From the NCBI GenBank assembly GCA_015657535.1, contig JADHZB010002113.1, positions 1-45,265 of the forward strand: a DNA stretch of 45,265 nt, in the 5' to 3' direction. Shown here piece after piece: positions 1-10,700 of the stretch. The notes beneath the pieces are model-generated. The model saw only the letters and a program-made list of their open reading frames with translations, ran no database searches and had not been told where the DNA came from. The position numbers and the translations under genes are program-made. Every line of letters begins with the position of its first letter. Within the stretch, counting starts at the first letter, position 1. The DNA is from Nephromyces sp. MM_2019. Its lineage: Eukaryota > Apicomplexa > Aconoidasida > Nephromycida.

Positions 1-172
1 TCCCACACACACATCCATAAACTCCCACACACACATCCATAAACTCCCACACACACATCCATAAACTCCCACACACACATCCATAAACTCCCACATACAC
101 CTACACACCCGCACACCCATATCCCCTCACACCCCCCACACGCCCATATCCCCTCACACCCCGCACACACAC
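1..172. repeat. 22-bp tandem repeat at the start of an intron
   Basis: Four copies of a 22-base CA-rich unit (tcccacacacacatccataaac) run from 1 to 88 and probably continue beyond the window. They pass into related CA/C-rich sequence up to 172. On the minus (sense) strand this is the first 172 bases of an intron of the TMEM33-like gene: the 5' splice site GT lies at 172-171 and the TG/G-rich repeat begins immediately at it. Confidence 0.9.
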
Positions 173-2313
173 CTCTGCAGATATTTCTCAAACATTCTTC
201 GAAGAGATAGAATCTTCTCTGAAGCAGCTAATACTGAGTGTATTAGAAGAGGAAAAAGCAGGTAAATTGAGGGATAAGAAGAGTTGATAGCCATCACGAA
301 GAAGAGCAGTTGAAAGGGCTCGTCGAGCATCGCCCGCTGAAGCCATGAAAGCCCAGAAAAAGGAAGGCCAAACTTTGAATAGCAATCAATACTCAGAGAG
401 ACCGCCGAGAGAAACAGCACTAAACGATAAAGCTGAGGAGGGGGGGGGGAGAGAATTGCGCATACACACATACACATTTAAGCACACGTAAACACACACA
501 CAAACGTAAATACAGACACACAGAGCAAAAAAAACATATAAACACGCAAGTAAACACACGCACAAAGACATAAAAAAACACATATGCGCACGTAAACACA
601 CACACACACACACAGTACACAGTACACATACAGACAAAACATTGCACACATATTCATCCATGTGAAGGCAGATTTCCAGACTTACAAAGGCAGAATTACC
701 ACTTCCCAAACTCAATGCAAACTTCACAGCCATCACAAGGATGGCCAGGTTACAAGCAACCGCACATAACGTCAAGTACTCATTTCTGTGTGTTGCTGGT
801 GCTGCTCTGCTAGCAGAAGCTCTTCCTGATGTAGCTCCTAAGAGAGAGAAGTTAAGAGAGGAAGAGAGTAAGAGATTACAAGAGTGAGAGAGAGAACGAG
901 AGTGAGAGAGATAGAGTAAGAGTAAGACACATAGTATGAGAGCGAGAGAGAAAGAGTGTGAGCAAGAGACAATACAGGGTAAAAGCGACAGCAACAGAGA
1001 TAGATCTTGAAGCAGCTACTGGCTGCATTCCCGTTAGTTAATAGTAAATTACAGCTTTGAAGCTACGTATCGAAAAAAGGTATATAAAAACAACGCAGCG
1101 GGCGAAAGGAAACATCAAATCAGATGATTACAATTAAGCAGAAGAGGGTGTACATACACCCGAATGCAATGCGTTGACACCCTCAAAAAACCTTCATTGA
1201 AATCACATTCTACCCTTCGCTTCCTGCTGTGATACATAAGACCCTTCAAAACTGAGCAAGTTAGGCATCACACAGGTGGGGGGAAAGTGCATGTGTGTGT
1301 AGGTAGGGAAAAATACAAGAGTGTGTGCGGGTAGGTGTGTGTGCATTGGCAGAGGAAAATGTATGTGTGTGCTTAGGTAGGGGAATGCCCATACATCTAG
1401 AGTCAATCCCACACACACAGACACAAAAAAACACATATACCAACATAGGCAAAAAAATTAGACACACATAGATACCAACACACACATGCATACATGGGAG
1501 AAAACTAGCAAATACCTTCCGTAGAATTCGCGGAGACGTTGTTTGAAGTGCTTGCAAACTTGGATAAACGACTGTCCTGCAGTCATGAAATTATTAGAAA
1601 ATACATCAAATGTGGAGGCACCACAGAGAGGACGCTTCGCCCTTCAGCAAGCGCTTTGGCGTGGATTCTCCCAAAAAAAAATAATAAAAGTGAAATCAGC
1701 GAAGCACATGCACGAAGAAACTAAGAAAAACTGGGAATAAACCCATCATCAACGAAAGACTCAAAGGAAAATAGGTGGTCTACGCTCACATTCAAGATGC
1801 TGAAAATATAAACAGATTGCAGCACACAAAAAAGCGTTATCCCAAGAAAAACATACATCTGAAGACAAAGCTTTAATGCTAAAGAAGAAACGATGAAAAA
1901 ATCCTTGAAAATACCGCTTTGTCGTAAAAGAGACAAAAGAAATGGGGCTTCGGTTTTAGGATTTAGTGAAATTAGGCTTTAGCGCAGGAAACTCTTACGA
2001 AAAAGTAAAAAAGAAACTTCTAATACTTCGCATTGACGCGGTACTATATACGAGAAGAAACAGAAAACACTTCAATACAATCCAAAACAAAAGCCACCTA
2101 AAAAAAGTGAGTTTCTCTACTCTGGAAACAAGTGGCGAACTCATACGAATGTATTTACACCGCTCAATAGCTCTTTGTCTCTTTCTCTAGCGTGAAGACT
2201 TACAACATGGGAATGATACCACTTCCTCTTCCATTTTTCAACTTGTTTTGCTTCTGGCATGGGCATCAACTCTGAGAAGTACTTCTGCCAAGCCTCATTC
2301 CTCCAGTCAAACT
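173..2313 (-). CDS. TMEM33-family membrane protein (partial, four exons seen)
   Basis: Exons in sense order are 2313-2204, 1576-1516, 837-686 and 432-173. Every junction is GT-AG and the phases agree (1/0/1/0). The first visible exon encodes a Trp-rich segment with FDWRNEAWQKYF and WKRKWYHSHV, followed by a short Ser/Asn linker. Exon 837-686 carries a hydrophobic segment (YLTLCAVACNLAILVMAVKF). Exon 432-173 contains FGLPFSGLSWLQRAMLDE and then a segment around SSYPSIYLLFPLLIHSVLAA. In spacing and residues this resembles the second half of the TMEM33/Pom33 family core, in which a buried LP-x-F-x-x-S stretch precedes an NSYP-FP-SLLHA membrane segment. Family members sit in the ER and nuclear envelope and shape tubules or support nuclear pores; that role is inferred from family only. 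The start exon was not found (it must end in phase 1 upstream of 2313), and the C-terminal exons lie off the left edge. The family call rests on one good block of similarity. Confidence 0.62.
478..652. repeat. CA/TG microsatellite in a TMEM33-like intron
   Basis: Irregular CA-rich sequence on the plus strand, TG-rich in the sense of the surrounding minus-strand gene. It lies in the 253-base intron between exons 837-686 and 432-173, starting about 35 bases after the GTAAGT donor. A C-run and CAG acceptor at 433-449 close the intron. Apparent Cys/Val-rich reading frames here are translations of the repeat. Confidence 0.85.
843..1500. repeat. CT-rich and TG/CA-rich intron tracts
   Basis: In the sense of the minus-strand gene this intron starts at 1515 with GTATTT and carries TG-rich sequence (about 1490-1400). 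It then has CA/C-rich sequence (about 1390-1280), and ends with a long CT-rich tract (about 965-843) just before the acceptor at 838. The TG-rich part lies near the donor, and the CA-rich and CT-rich parts lie on the acceptor side. Confidence 0.75.
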
Positions 2314-3946
2314 CTGAAGACAAGCAGGGCTACATCAAATCTCATGCGAAAAGAAGATGATAAAAAGAAGATGGAAATTCGACTTTTCCTCGGATCTCAT
2401 TATGTGTCAATTAGTTACATTTGCATTTTCGCCACAATTCCAACAATGGTCTCGCTGCTTTATTATAGGGGCTGGTAAAGTTGCGAAATATGCGCGTGTG
2501 TGTCTACATGGGTGCAAGCGTATGTAAACACCCCCTCGTGAGTGGACACATACATATACACAAATGCATGCAACAATACGCCCCATTCCGTGCAAACACA
2601 CACATGGAGTATATTTCCACAAAATTGTGCAAATGTGCGCCCACACAGTTATACAAAGCTAGCCAAATTCTGCTTTGAATCTCATGTAACTCACTTCTGC
2701 TTAAATCAAGTGATTAAGATAAAAAGCTTAATACCCTGTTTCTACACATAAAAGCAAAGGCTTCCAAATGAGCGACCATCATTCCAAAATCTCCAGCTGA
2801 AAGCGGCACTGCAGACTTCATGCAGTGTGCGCTGCTTGCTAACGAGGGTAGCATCCCCAAACAAAAATACACACGGAGGCATCCTCTTTCTCGCCACAGG
2901 TGATATGACGTGTTCTCTCTAATACGCAAGTATTCCTCCAAAATTCACCTACTCCTCTCCCACTTCGTCAAATAATACTCATTTCACGTGAAAGAGGTTA
3001 TCTCTACGAGCGTAAAAAACTATTTCAATAAAAACCACTCACACACACTGGGAAAACCCACAGCCTTGCTGCTCCATTCTGTACTAACAGTGCAGAGGCT
3101 ACGTTGCTTCCAAAAATAATGAAAAGTTCTTGATACCTCTAAATGCCTTTTCGGCCTCATCCTCCGGGTTTTGCCGCATTTTCTTGGTTTATTGCTTGAG
3201 GGGGGTCAAATTGTTTCAACAAGTATATGTCGTATACTTTATAGCGAGAGTAGAGATGGAGGCAGCGGGGTCGTATCAAAATTAGTTAAGAAAGTGACAT
3301 TGGCAAGCAAAATCTTCGCAGCAGCCCGGATTTTGACGATTTTTTATCTCTGCTTTGCTGTGGGATTTTTAGAAGAAAAAAACTAAAAGCGTCGCCAACC
3401 GCCACTTAGCTCAATGGGGGTTCCTCCCTAATTGTTTTAACCCTTAAAGGCACATATATCCAATCTTTTAGCCTAACTTCACTTGCTACTATACATCAAC
3501 TGCAAGTGCGAGTGGTGCAATATACTCTTGATAATAGCGCGGCTTTTTTTTTGAGGAAATCACTTAGCCACAACACCCTTAATTAGCAAAAGCACCTTGC
3601 ACATGCGGAAAAACTTGTCCTGTACTAGATATATGATATGTTGGAAAAAAAATAGGGAGCACCTATATGCGGGGTGCAAACACCTGTATAATGGGGAACT
3701 ACGTATGGCATGACCACTAACAAAGAGTAAGACTTCCCTTCCTTTGTCTTTGAAAGCGAGTTTTCATGAGTAGCATGAGTCGTTGCCTAGTAGTAATGGT
3801 ATTTCAATTTGAAGAATTATGGTTATGCGAATTTTCCGTGACTAAATAGCTCAGTGAGTAGCAATCGCTCGTAATTTCCAACCCATTTACATCAATATAG
3901 GAGTGAAAATGCCGGTCAAAGTAAGAAGATGTAGAGAACCAACTTG
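2314..3946. other. Unassigned stretch between two minus-strand exon clusters
   Basis: No exon could be placed with matching phases. The missing 5' exon or exons of the TMEM33-like gene should be here or further right. A minus-strand open frame at 2714-2941 and the frame running from 4041 down to a stop at 3804 are possible exons but lack a consistent splice partner. Plus-strand frames look random. Confidence 0.4.
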
Positions 3947-4541
3947 CTACCCTTTTGTGAGTCGTGCTCGGAGCAAAAATATATGAGAACGATACGCTCC
4001 CTTTTGGACAGCTTCGTTTCGTCCACCAGGGGGGGGTGTTACTAAACCAGAAATAATGTAACGCATAAACAGAGAGATAGGAATATAGAGGGAAAGAGGT
4101 AGAGAGGTATAGAGAGATAAAAAGAGATAGACAGATACAATGAGCCACAGATGCCTCTGAAAATCGAGTAGGTAAAGACCTAATTTACGACAGCCACACA
4201 TGGAGTCACAAACACACACTCGGAGTCACAAACACACACACGAAGTCACAAACACGGACGCGGAGTGACAAGCAGACGTGCACACGCACATACGGAGTCA
4301 CAAACATACGCACACAGACACAGACACGAACATACCAACACACACACCAGTGCATACAGAGATGGTCACATTACGCAACCGTTGGTTCTGAAAGCCCGAT
4401 AGGTGAATCAACTGCTCAAAGTTGCGCCTACGACTTCGCTTGGAGAAGTAAAGAATACTAGACTTTCTGGGGTTCTGTGAAGTTGAGGAACCAGCTCCAA
4501 TTAGTGAGCTGCATGTATTACCCTGTCACGCCCAGGGGTTT
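3947..4541 (-). CDS. Unrecognised multi-exon gene, 3' part
   Basis: Three exons are suggested: 4541-4522 (after a ctctctag acceptor, AGG|GTAATA donor), 4474-4348 (42 codons, cttcacag acceptor) and 4041 to a stop at 3949-3947. The middle exon has basic, natural-looking sequence (YFSKRSRRRNFEQL, then LSGFQNQRLRNVTISV) and is the best evidence. Its donor lies at the edge of a (GT)n run. With the first GT the phase is 1 and the last exon reads VTPPPGGRNEAVQKGAYRSH, ending at TAG. Using a GT further along the run gives phase 2, and the last exon then reads NTPPWWTKRSCPKG and stays open to 3804. I recognise no domain. Upstream exons were not found, and it could be part of the neighbouring TMEM33-like gene rather than a separate one. 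Confidence 0.35.
4049..4347. repeat. TG-rich then CT-rich intron of the 4-kb gene
   Basis: In minus-strand sense the intron begins within (GT)n at 4347. It continues through about 150 bases of TG-rich sequence with several gtgactcc-type subrepeats (4347-4200), and ends in a CT-rich tract (about 4140-4060) before the acceptor at 4043-4042. The order TG near the donor and CT near the acceptor matches other introns here. Confidence 0.65.
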
Positions 4542-4549
4542 CTAGAGAG

Positions 4550-7500
4550 AAAAAGTGCCCTATGGTATATCTTCTGTATGACTTGAACGCACTTTCCTAT
4601 TCTAGTGAAATTATCTCCATTTGGATGCCTATCTATAAAATGTCATCTTTATTTCCTTCATTTTGTCTTGAAAATCAGGTATGGACAAAATCTGATATCG
4701 CTTAGCAAATTGCTTTACTCAATACCCCCTCTTCCGAGAAAATAACGCAGCTTTACAACAAGACGATAAAGTGTAGATAACAGGTATGCATGGCTATCGA
4801 TCTTTGAAACTCAACCGGCGAGGATTGGAGATGTTTCTCGTTACTTTGATGCAAATTATGGAGTAAATTTTTGTTTTATCGCGCAAAAAATGGAGAGATG
4901 AGTTTCATCTCAATAAAAAGTTCAAATTTGTATTTATTGTATATGCGCCCTCTAATCTGTAGAGCCGTCTGGTTAAGGTGGCTTTGCTTTCTTGTCTGCT
5001 TAAAGGTTGTTGCAACAGTTTAAGCTTCTCATGCAAAATAATAGTCTGAAATTTCCCCAATATGCGGGTAAATTGCAAATGTGGCATACTGTTTCTATAA
5101 GCACGAGGAGAATTTTATATATTTTATATTTTCCTGCCTTGTCCAAAATTCCAAAGGCGGCTTGATCGATGGAAATTCATTAGAAGCTTCCTAAATTTGC
5201 TAAAGCTGTTGCAATAGCACGTATTATTCCGGATAATCAAAAAGAATGCCTGCGATATTTTTCGTTTTCATATCCCTCAAAATAATTTTATGTTTATTGC
5301 TGAAATTATTCTTGTTGATTTTCCTGAGCTATCCGCTCAACGATTGTAAAGACAAGCCATTAAGTACAAGTCATAGGTCACAGTTGAAAACTCTTCAAGG
5401 CATAAAGCAGGAGCAAAGATACGGGATTTTTAAGTGATCGAAATCCTAGCAAAAAAATTAAGTAAATGAAGTGTGTGTACACCAAAACAATAAAAAAACC
5501 GTAAGAATGTCCGAGAGATTTACAATCTTTGTTTCCGGTGGACTAATTTCGCCGAAAAGTACCTAAGTAAGCCTCTTTTCGAGTACCTCAGGAAGGAGGT
5601 TGAACCTACGCTCACATTTGTACCTTGCAAGTGTTTTGTCCTAATAAATCTAACTGATAAAAAGCAATATTCCAAAGAACAAAAAAAATTGCTGACTGTT
5701 GAAAGGCAGTTGCTTTCGTTACCTCCTGGCGAAATAATGCAAAAATCACACCATTTTCATTACATGCCACAGACATAAAACATTCCTTGTATGTGACTTT
5801 ACAGTGCTAAACGCCCAAGTTTAGGCTAAAGGCGGCATTTTCATTTCAGAAAAATTTTTGTGTTGCTCTCATGTGTAATATCCAGCCGCCCCTTTGATAT
5901 ATCCCCAGAATACCATAGGTGTTTAGTAACTAAATCTCTTTTCCTTGATAATTTACGATGCTAGGAAACTAGATTGTGCGTTAAATTAGTTTTTACTGCA
6001 CTGCCTTCGCAGAGGTACTTGCGTAAATGAATCATCTTTAATGAGTAGCTGCGCTTCTCCCTTCACTAAAGAAATATAATAGAGAAAAAATCTCTACAGT
6101 AGCAGCCAGATGCATTTCCACAATCCTTATAGCTATATTAGAACTTGTAAGGGTTTATTTAATTCAATCTGCTAGTAAAGGCACAGTCCGTTCTAGAGAG
6201 GATATAGCATCCTATTTCTAGGTTCGTAAACATACGAGGGGTATGCCTATAACTTCCTTTAACTTGGAGGGTATGCCTATAACTTCCTTTAACTTGGAGG
6301 GTACGCCCAGTAACTTCTCAGACTTCTTTCCTTTTTTTTCTTGTTGCTTAGTTGCGGTGCCCTAGCACCTTGCAAGAGTCATCGCTACGCCGCAGGACCA
6401 AAGCTAAGTTAGAACTCATGTAAAAAGCAAGCCTAGCGGGAATACTATCTATCAGCAGATGCAAATTTGAGCGGATACAACCCCTCCATTTCCTACACAA
6501 CCTACTAACCATCCCCACAAATGGTTTGGATACAAAAAATACATGCAATAAATAGGTTAGTACTCCGATCCCAAGCCCCAACGACAGCAATCACGGTTAT
6601 TTCTTTTTTCATAACTAAACAGGACCACAACTGACCTATCAAAGCGATGGTGTTCTCCGATTGCCACTACTCATAAAGAACTGCACCAACTGTTGAACTA
6701 CGACATCTCATACTTAACTGATTACGCTCTATTGTAGCTAAAATTATTACAACAGTTAGAGGTTACTTGTCATTTCTCAATTAATACCATGAAAAAAGCA
6801 TGTTTAAATACTTTCTACGCATCATGCAGATTTCAAATCAATTCGCACATGAGCTTTTTGAACAAATAAATTTTACAAAAATAAATGTTGCTTATCATTA
6901 CTCCTAATATAACCTAAGGCCGTGAGTTTTCCACAAGGAGAAAGCTACGCCTAAGCAGCCTGAGTTTATATTGTTTTTTTCACCATGGTGTTCCCTCATT
7001 TTATAGCCTATGCGATAGAGCAACTGTGGTGGTCACCTTGTTGAGGCATAAAACCGAGTGCCACCTGCTTATACTGGATGCTGTAACTTTTATATTTAGT
7101 AGAGGAAAGGAAAGGCAACTAATTAGGAGTTCCAGTGAAGCACGTCTACAGTTACATTCGACAGCCTTAATATCCACAAAAAAATTAACTTCCCAATCTA
7201 TCTAGCTTTTATGAGACACATCAACTTGACATACGCAGTTGGAAACATCAATTAATAGGTTCGCATTTTAAAAATATAAGTTTAATTCAGGCATGATTTA
7301 GCAGGATTTATGTTTTTAAAGATATGAAACTCAAGAACCGTGGGAGCACCGCCTAATTAGCCTCAGTATACGAATAACCCTTGCAATTAAACATGCCCTT
7401 GGGACGCATAATATAAAGCGAAACATTCTTAATCTTTTGAAAGTAAGAACAAGTACCCCAGCTTCTCACTGTGCAATTGCAGGTTGTAGTCAAGGAAAAC

Positions 7501-7740
7501 CGTAGCGCCGCCTTGCATAGTTTTTGGTGACAGCTTAACTAAATAGCTAATATTTCAGAAAGCTGGCATACCACCTAGTAAGATGCAAACAGTCCTTGAA
7601 ATACTAAAGAAGCTAGTAAAAGATACTCATTATATCATAAATAGCATTTATGAATATATGTAATATAAAGATAGCTAGAGATATTATCAAGCTACCAAGT
7701 ATTCTCTTATCCATTTCGCGTAGTAGAATTACTCGAGCGA
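4550..7740. other. Gene-poor AT-rich stretch
   Basis: No gene could be supported. Isolated open frames at 4905-5087 (minus, 60 codons, basic), 5246-5437 (plus, hydrophobic N-terminus) and 6348-6590 (minus, one hydrophobic stretch) are short and have no splice partner or recognisable motif. The right end presumably holds the promoter and 5' UTR of the CTLD gene, but no element was recognised. Confidence 0.5.
6241..6300. repeat. Exact 30-bp tandem duplication
   Basis: The 30-base unit at 6241-6270 is repeated exactly at 6271-6300. The same last bases (gaggg) precede the first copy, and a degenerate start of a third copy follows at 6301. It lies in a gene-poor stretch. The perfect identity suggests a recent slippage event or an assembly artefact. 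Confidence 0.95.
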
Positions 7741-7746
7741 TAAAAA

Positions 7747-10700
7747 ATGGCCAACCATCTAGAGTTGTTAGGAGGGCATGACTCGTGCTTCACCGATCAG
7801 AAAGCTAGACCTAAGTCTCATTTGGCTTCATCAAAAATGAAGTTTGGAATCACTCTGTCTATCGCCGCACAATTTTCGTTGCTGCTAGTGCTTTTTTTCG
7901 TGAGCGAGTCATTGGGTGCCCATCAAGAAGGCAGTGTTATTGCAAAGGGGTCCTCAAGAGGGGATAAGCCAAAAAGAAGAGACTCAAATTTGAACCAAAC
8001 TAAAACCGAAAATATTTGCCCAGATTCTTCTTGGGTTCCAGCTAAAGATAATTCAAGATGCTTCAAAGTGTTTTCATTCTCATCCGATTCGAGCCACGAA
8101 CGGAAATCTCCACTAGCTACTGAAGTGGTTAAGTTAGGATATTCTTTGGGCAGAATTAAGCCGGCAGATAATTACTCTGATAAACACTCATCGGGACACT
8201 CCAGCGAGGCAATCAATTCCAATCGATTTGTACCCCAGCAAGATGCAAACGAAATCGTTGCTGATCCGTCCCTCAATCCCGCAACGCCTGCACCCGGGGA
8301 ATACTATGTCCCCGCAGCGCATAACTCGCTCAGCACTGGTAGGCAGGAGCAATCGGCGGAGCTAGACGTTAGTGCACCTGAGGGAGGTCCTTACAACCAT
8401 GCTAGAGGGGAGATATACGAAAGACCAAATACTTTTGAGGTATCTACCAGTGGGGGTAAAATAGCTTTGCGTTCGCAAGAAAAACGTGCTTCTAAGAAGC
8501 TTAACAAGTATGATGTTAATAGCGAATCGGCAAAAAAAAGACCAAATGGGGAAACCCAAAGAAACTTCAAGAAAGCAGATTATTCCGTAGAGGTAAATGG
8601 AGCATTCGAATCACCAGATCTTACTAATGAGAATGACCTCAAAATTGACGCTGGGAGGCTCGCTCCCTATAATAGCGCCGAGTTCTCATTACCCCCTATT
8701 CACGGGCAGCATTCCGCAATTCAACTGAATGATGTAGCACAAATGGCACGTACCGGAGATATACAAGAGTCTCAAACAATTCATACACCGCAAAAAAATG
8801 TAGATAGAGGTGCTTTGATGCCGGTAGTACTGGAACAAGAAGGACCTACAAAGTATTCACGAAGAAAAGAGCGCAAGGGATCTCCAGCTAATAGCTTAGC
8901 AGTTGACAGGGGGGATTTAAAAGAATGGGAAGCTTTCAGGAGGAACTTGCGAAGCCTCGATAGACATAGACAAGGCCCTCGGGGAGTACATTCAAACAAC
9001 TCCTGGCGGAAACGACATGATGCTGTACCGCGAAAGTTAGAACATCTTCCGCTTGCATTCCAAAAAGAGGAAGGTACTCCGAATTACTTAGGGCAAAGCA
9101 GTACACCCACAACATTAAGAAACGACATGACTAGGTCAACTTCCAGAAATACCGATGAAGGGTTACCCACGGTAACCACTGCTACCGGGAAAAGCCTTCC
9201 CAAGAATGGGTCAATGAAGCGAGAAACAAGAGAAACCTACAGCCCACAGGCATTCGAAGATATTGGAGCAAAGTCTTGGCGATATGGCGATTCAAATAAG
9301 AATCCAGATGGTGCCCTATTTTGGAATGGGGAAATAGCCTCCCCTAACTGGAAAATTTCATTGGATGCGCAACAAATCCCAGCTCCGGCAAGGTTTAAAA
9401 ACGCGGAAGGTGGCATAAAATCCGAGTTGCACAGTCTTAAGAACATCAGTTTTCTCCAAAGTAGCAAGGGCATTGATTGGTCCGGTAACGACATAAGAGT
9501 AGATACAAAAGATCACGTAGCTCTCAACGAGGAAGGCAATGAGTCGCCTACGAATGAGCAAGATGAAAGTGAAGAAGCCCATGACGTACAAGTCACTCGG
9601 AGCGAGCTGATAAGAGCTTCCAACAACATTTTTTCTCAGTTTTCGCCAGAAGAAATAGTTAGGCTAGAGGAAAACTTCGTTCGAAAAGCATTAGGTGAAA
9701 TCCTACAACCTACAGCCAAGAAAAATGTCATGGATCACACTGTGGGCAATCCGCAAGTAGAAACTCCAGAAGAAAACTTATACGCAAGGAATACAGGAGA
9801 TGCTTCTGAGAATGGCAGCAATACTGGCAATGGTGTAAACAACCTAAGGCATCCGCAGCATCAACCAACAGGCTCTTGGTTCGACGCATTTGGCAGCTGC
9901 TTACAAGAAGGGGCCATCCTTGCTACGTTGGAGACAGAGGAGTATGACCAAATAGCCTTAGACTTGACCTCAGATATACCCGAGGCTTGCTGGTAAGATT
10001 ATTTGAAACGGTTAATCTCCTTATGTTATCGCGTAAAATATCTGGATTGAAATAATTCCTAGACGGGGAGCATCTTGCTGCGTGTTACGCAGCCCACGAA
10101 ACTTTTTATTTCGTCAACTGAATCCATTTCACTCTAGATATGTGTAACTCAGAAGTACACATCATTTCATATTTCTTCACTACATGTAAACCACATGGCT
10201 ACATCGTTTTGTTACGAAAGTGAGTCTAAACAGAGCCAAGGTTATCAGGACCTCTAATAAGTAACATTCCTTTGAATTATTGAGGAATTGTTAGGACGGA
10301 TTCAACGCCTATTTTTCTTTTGTATGTGCACACATTTGTTTAGTGGCTCAATATCAAAGTTTACTCTTGGTTTGTAACCGGAGATACCTCGATAATAGCA
10401 GATGGCACATAGACAACTCGACACGCCAAAGTTTAACCCCAAAAACTCAACAATGCAGCACTAAAAAAAGAATTCAATAATATATTATATACCAGAATCT
10501 AGGCATTCTATTTGCAGAGGCACGCTCACGACTCTCAACATTTTATGCGAAGGCGCAGTAACACCGCATAGCCCTCGCCTGATTGTTAGCATAGTAATGT
10601 AGCACAAACGAAATGGCGCGCTGAAATTGCACGAAGAAAACAAAGACTGCAAATAAAAAGCTGTTTTCACATAAACTATAACTTGGTACCCGCAATATTT

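Noticed and set aside
386..652. Minus-strand Cys/Val-rich frame across the CA repeat
   Set aside because: It is the translation of a TG microsatellite in an intron; only the 837-686 part upstream of the GTAAGT is coding.
3841..3900. tRNA-like start (aaatagctcagtgagtagca)
   Set aside because: The D-arm-like string has no matching T-arm or closing acceptor stem within a tRNA length.
4905..5087. 60-codon minus-strand frame starting with ATG (MPHLQFTRIL)
   Set aside because: Natural-looking sequence, but no donor, no acceptor link to the exons at 4.5 kb, and no recognisable motif.
5246..5437. 63-codon plus-strand frame with a hydrophobic N-terminus
   Set aside because: It is short, of AT-driven composition (F, L, I, K), with no splice signals, motif or neighbouring exon.
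6348..6590. 80-codon minus-strand frame with a possible membrane segment
   Set aside because: Could be an exon, but no phase-compatible partner was found and a single hydrophobic run is weak evidence.
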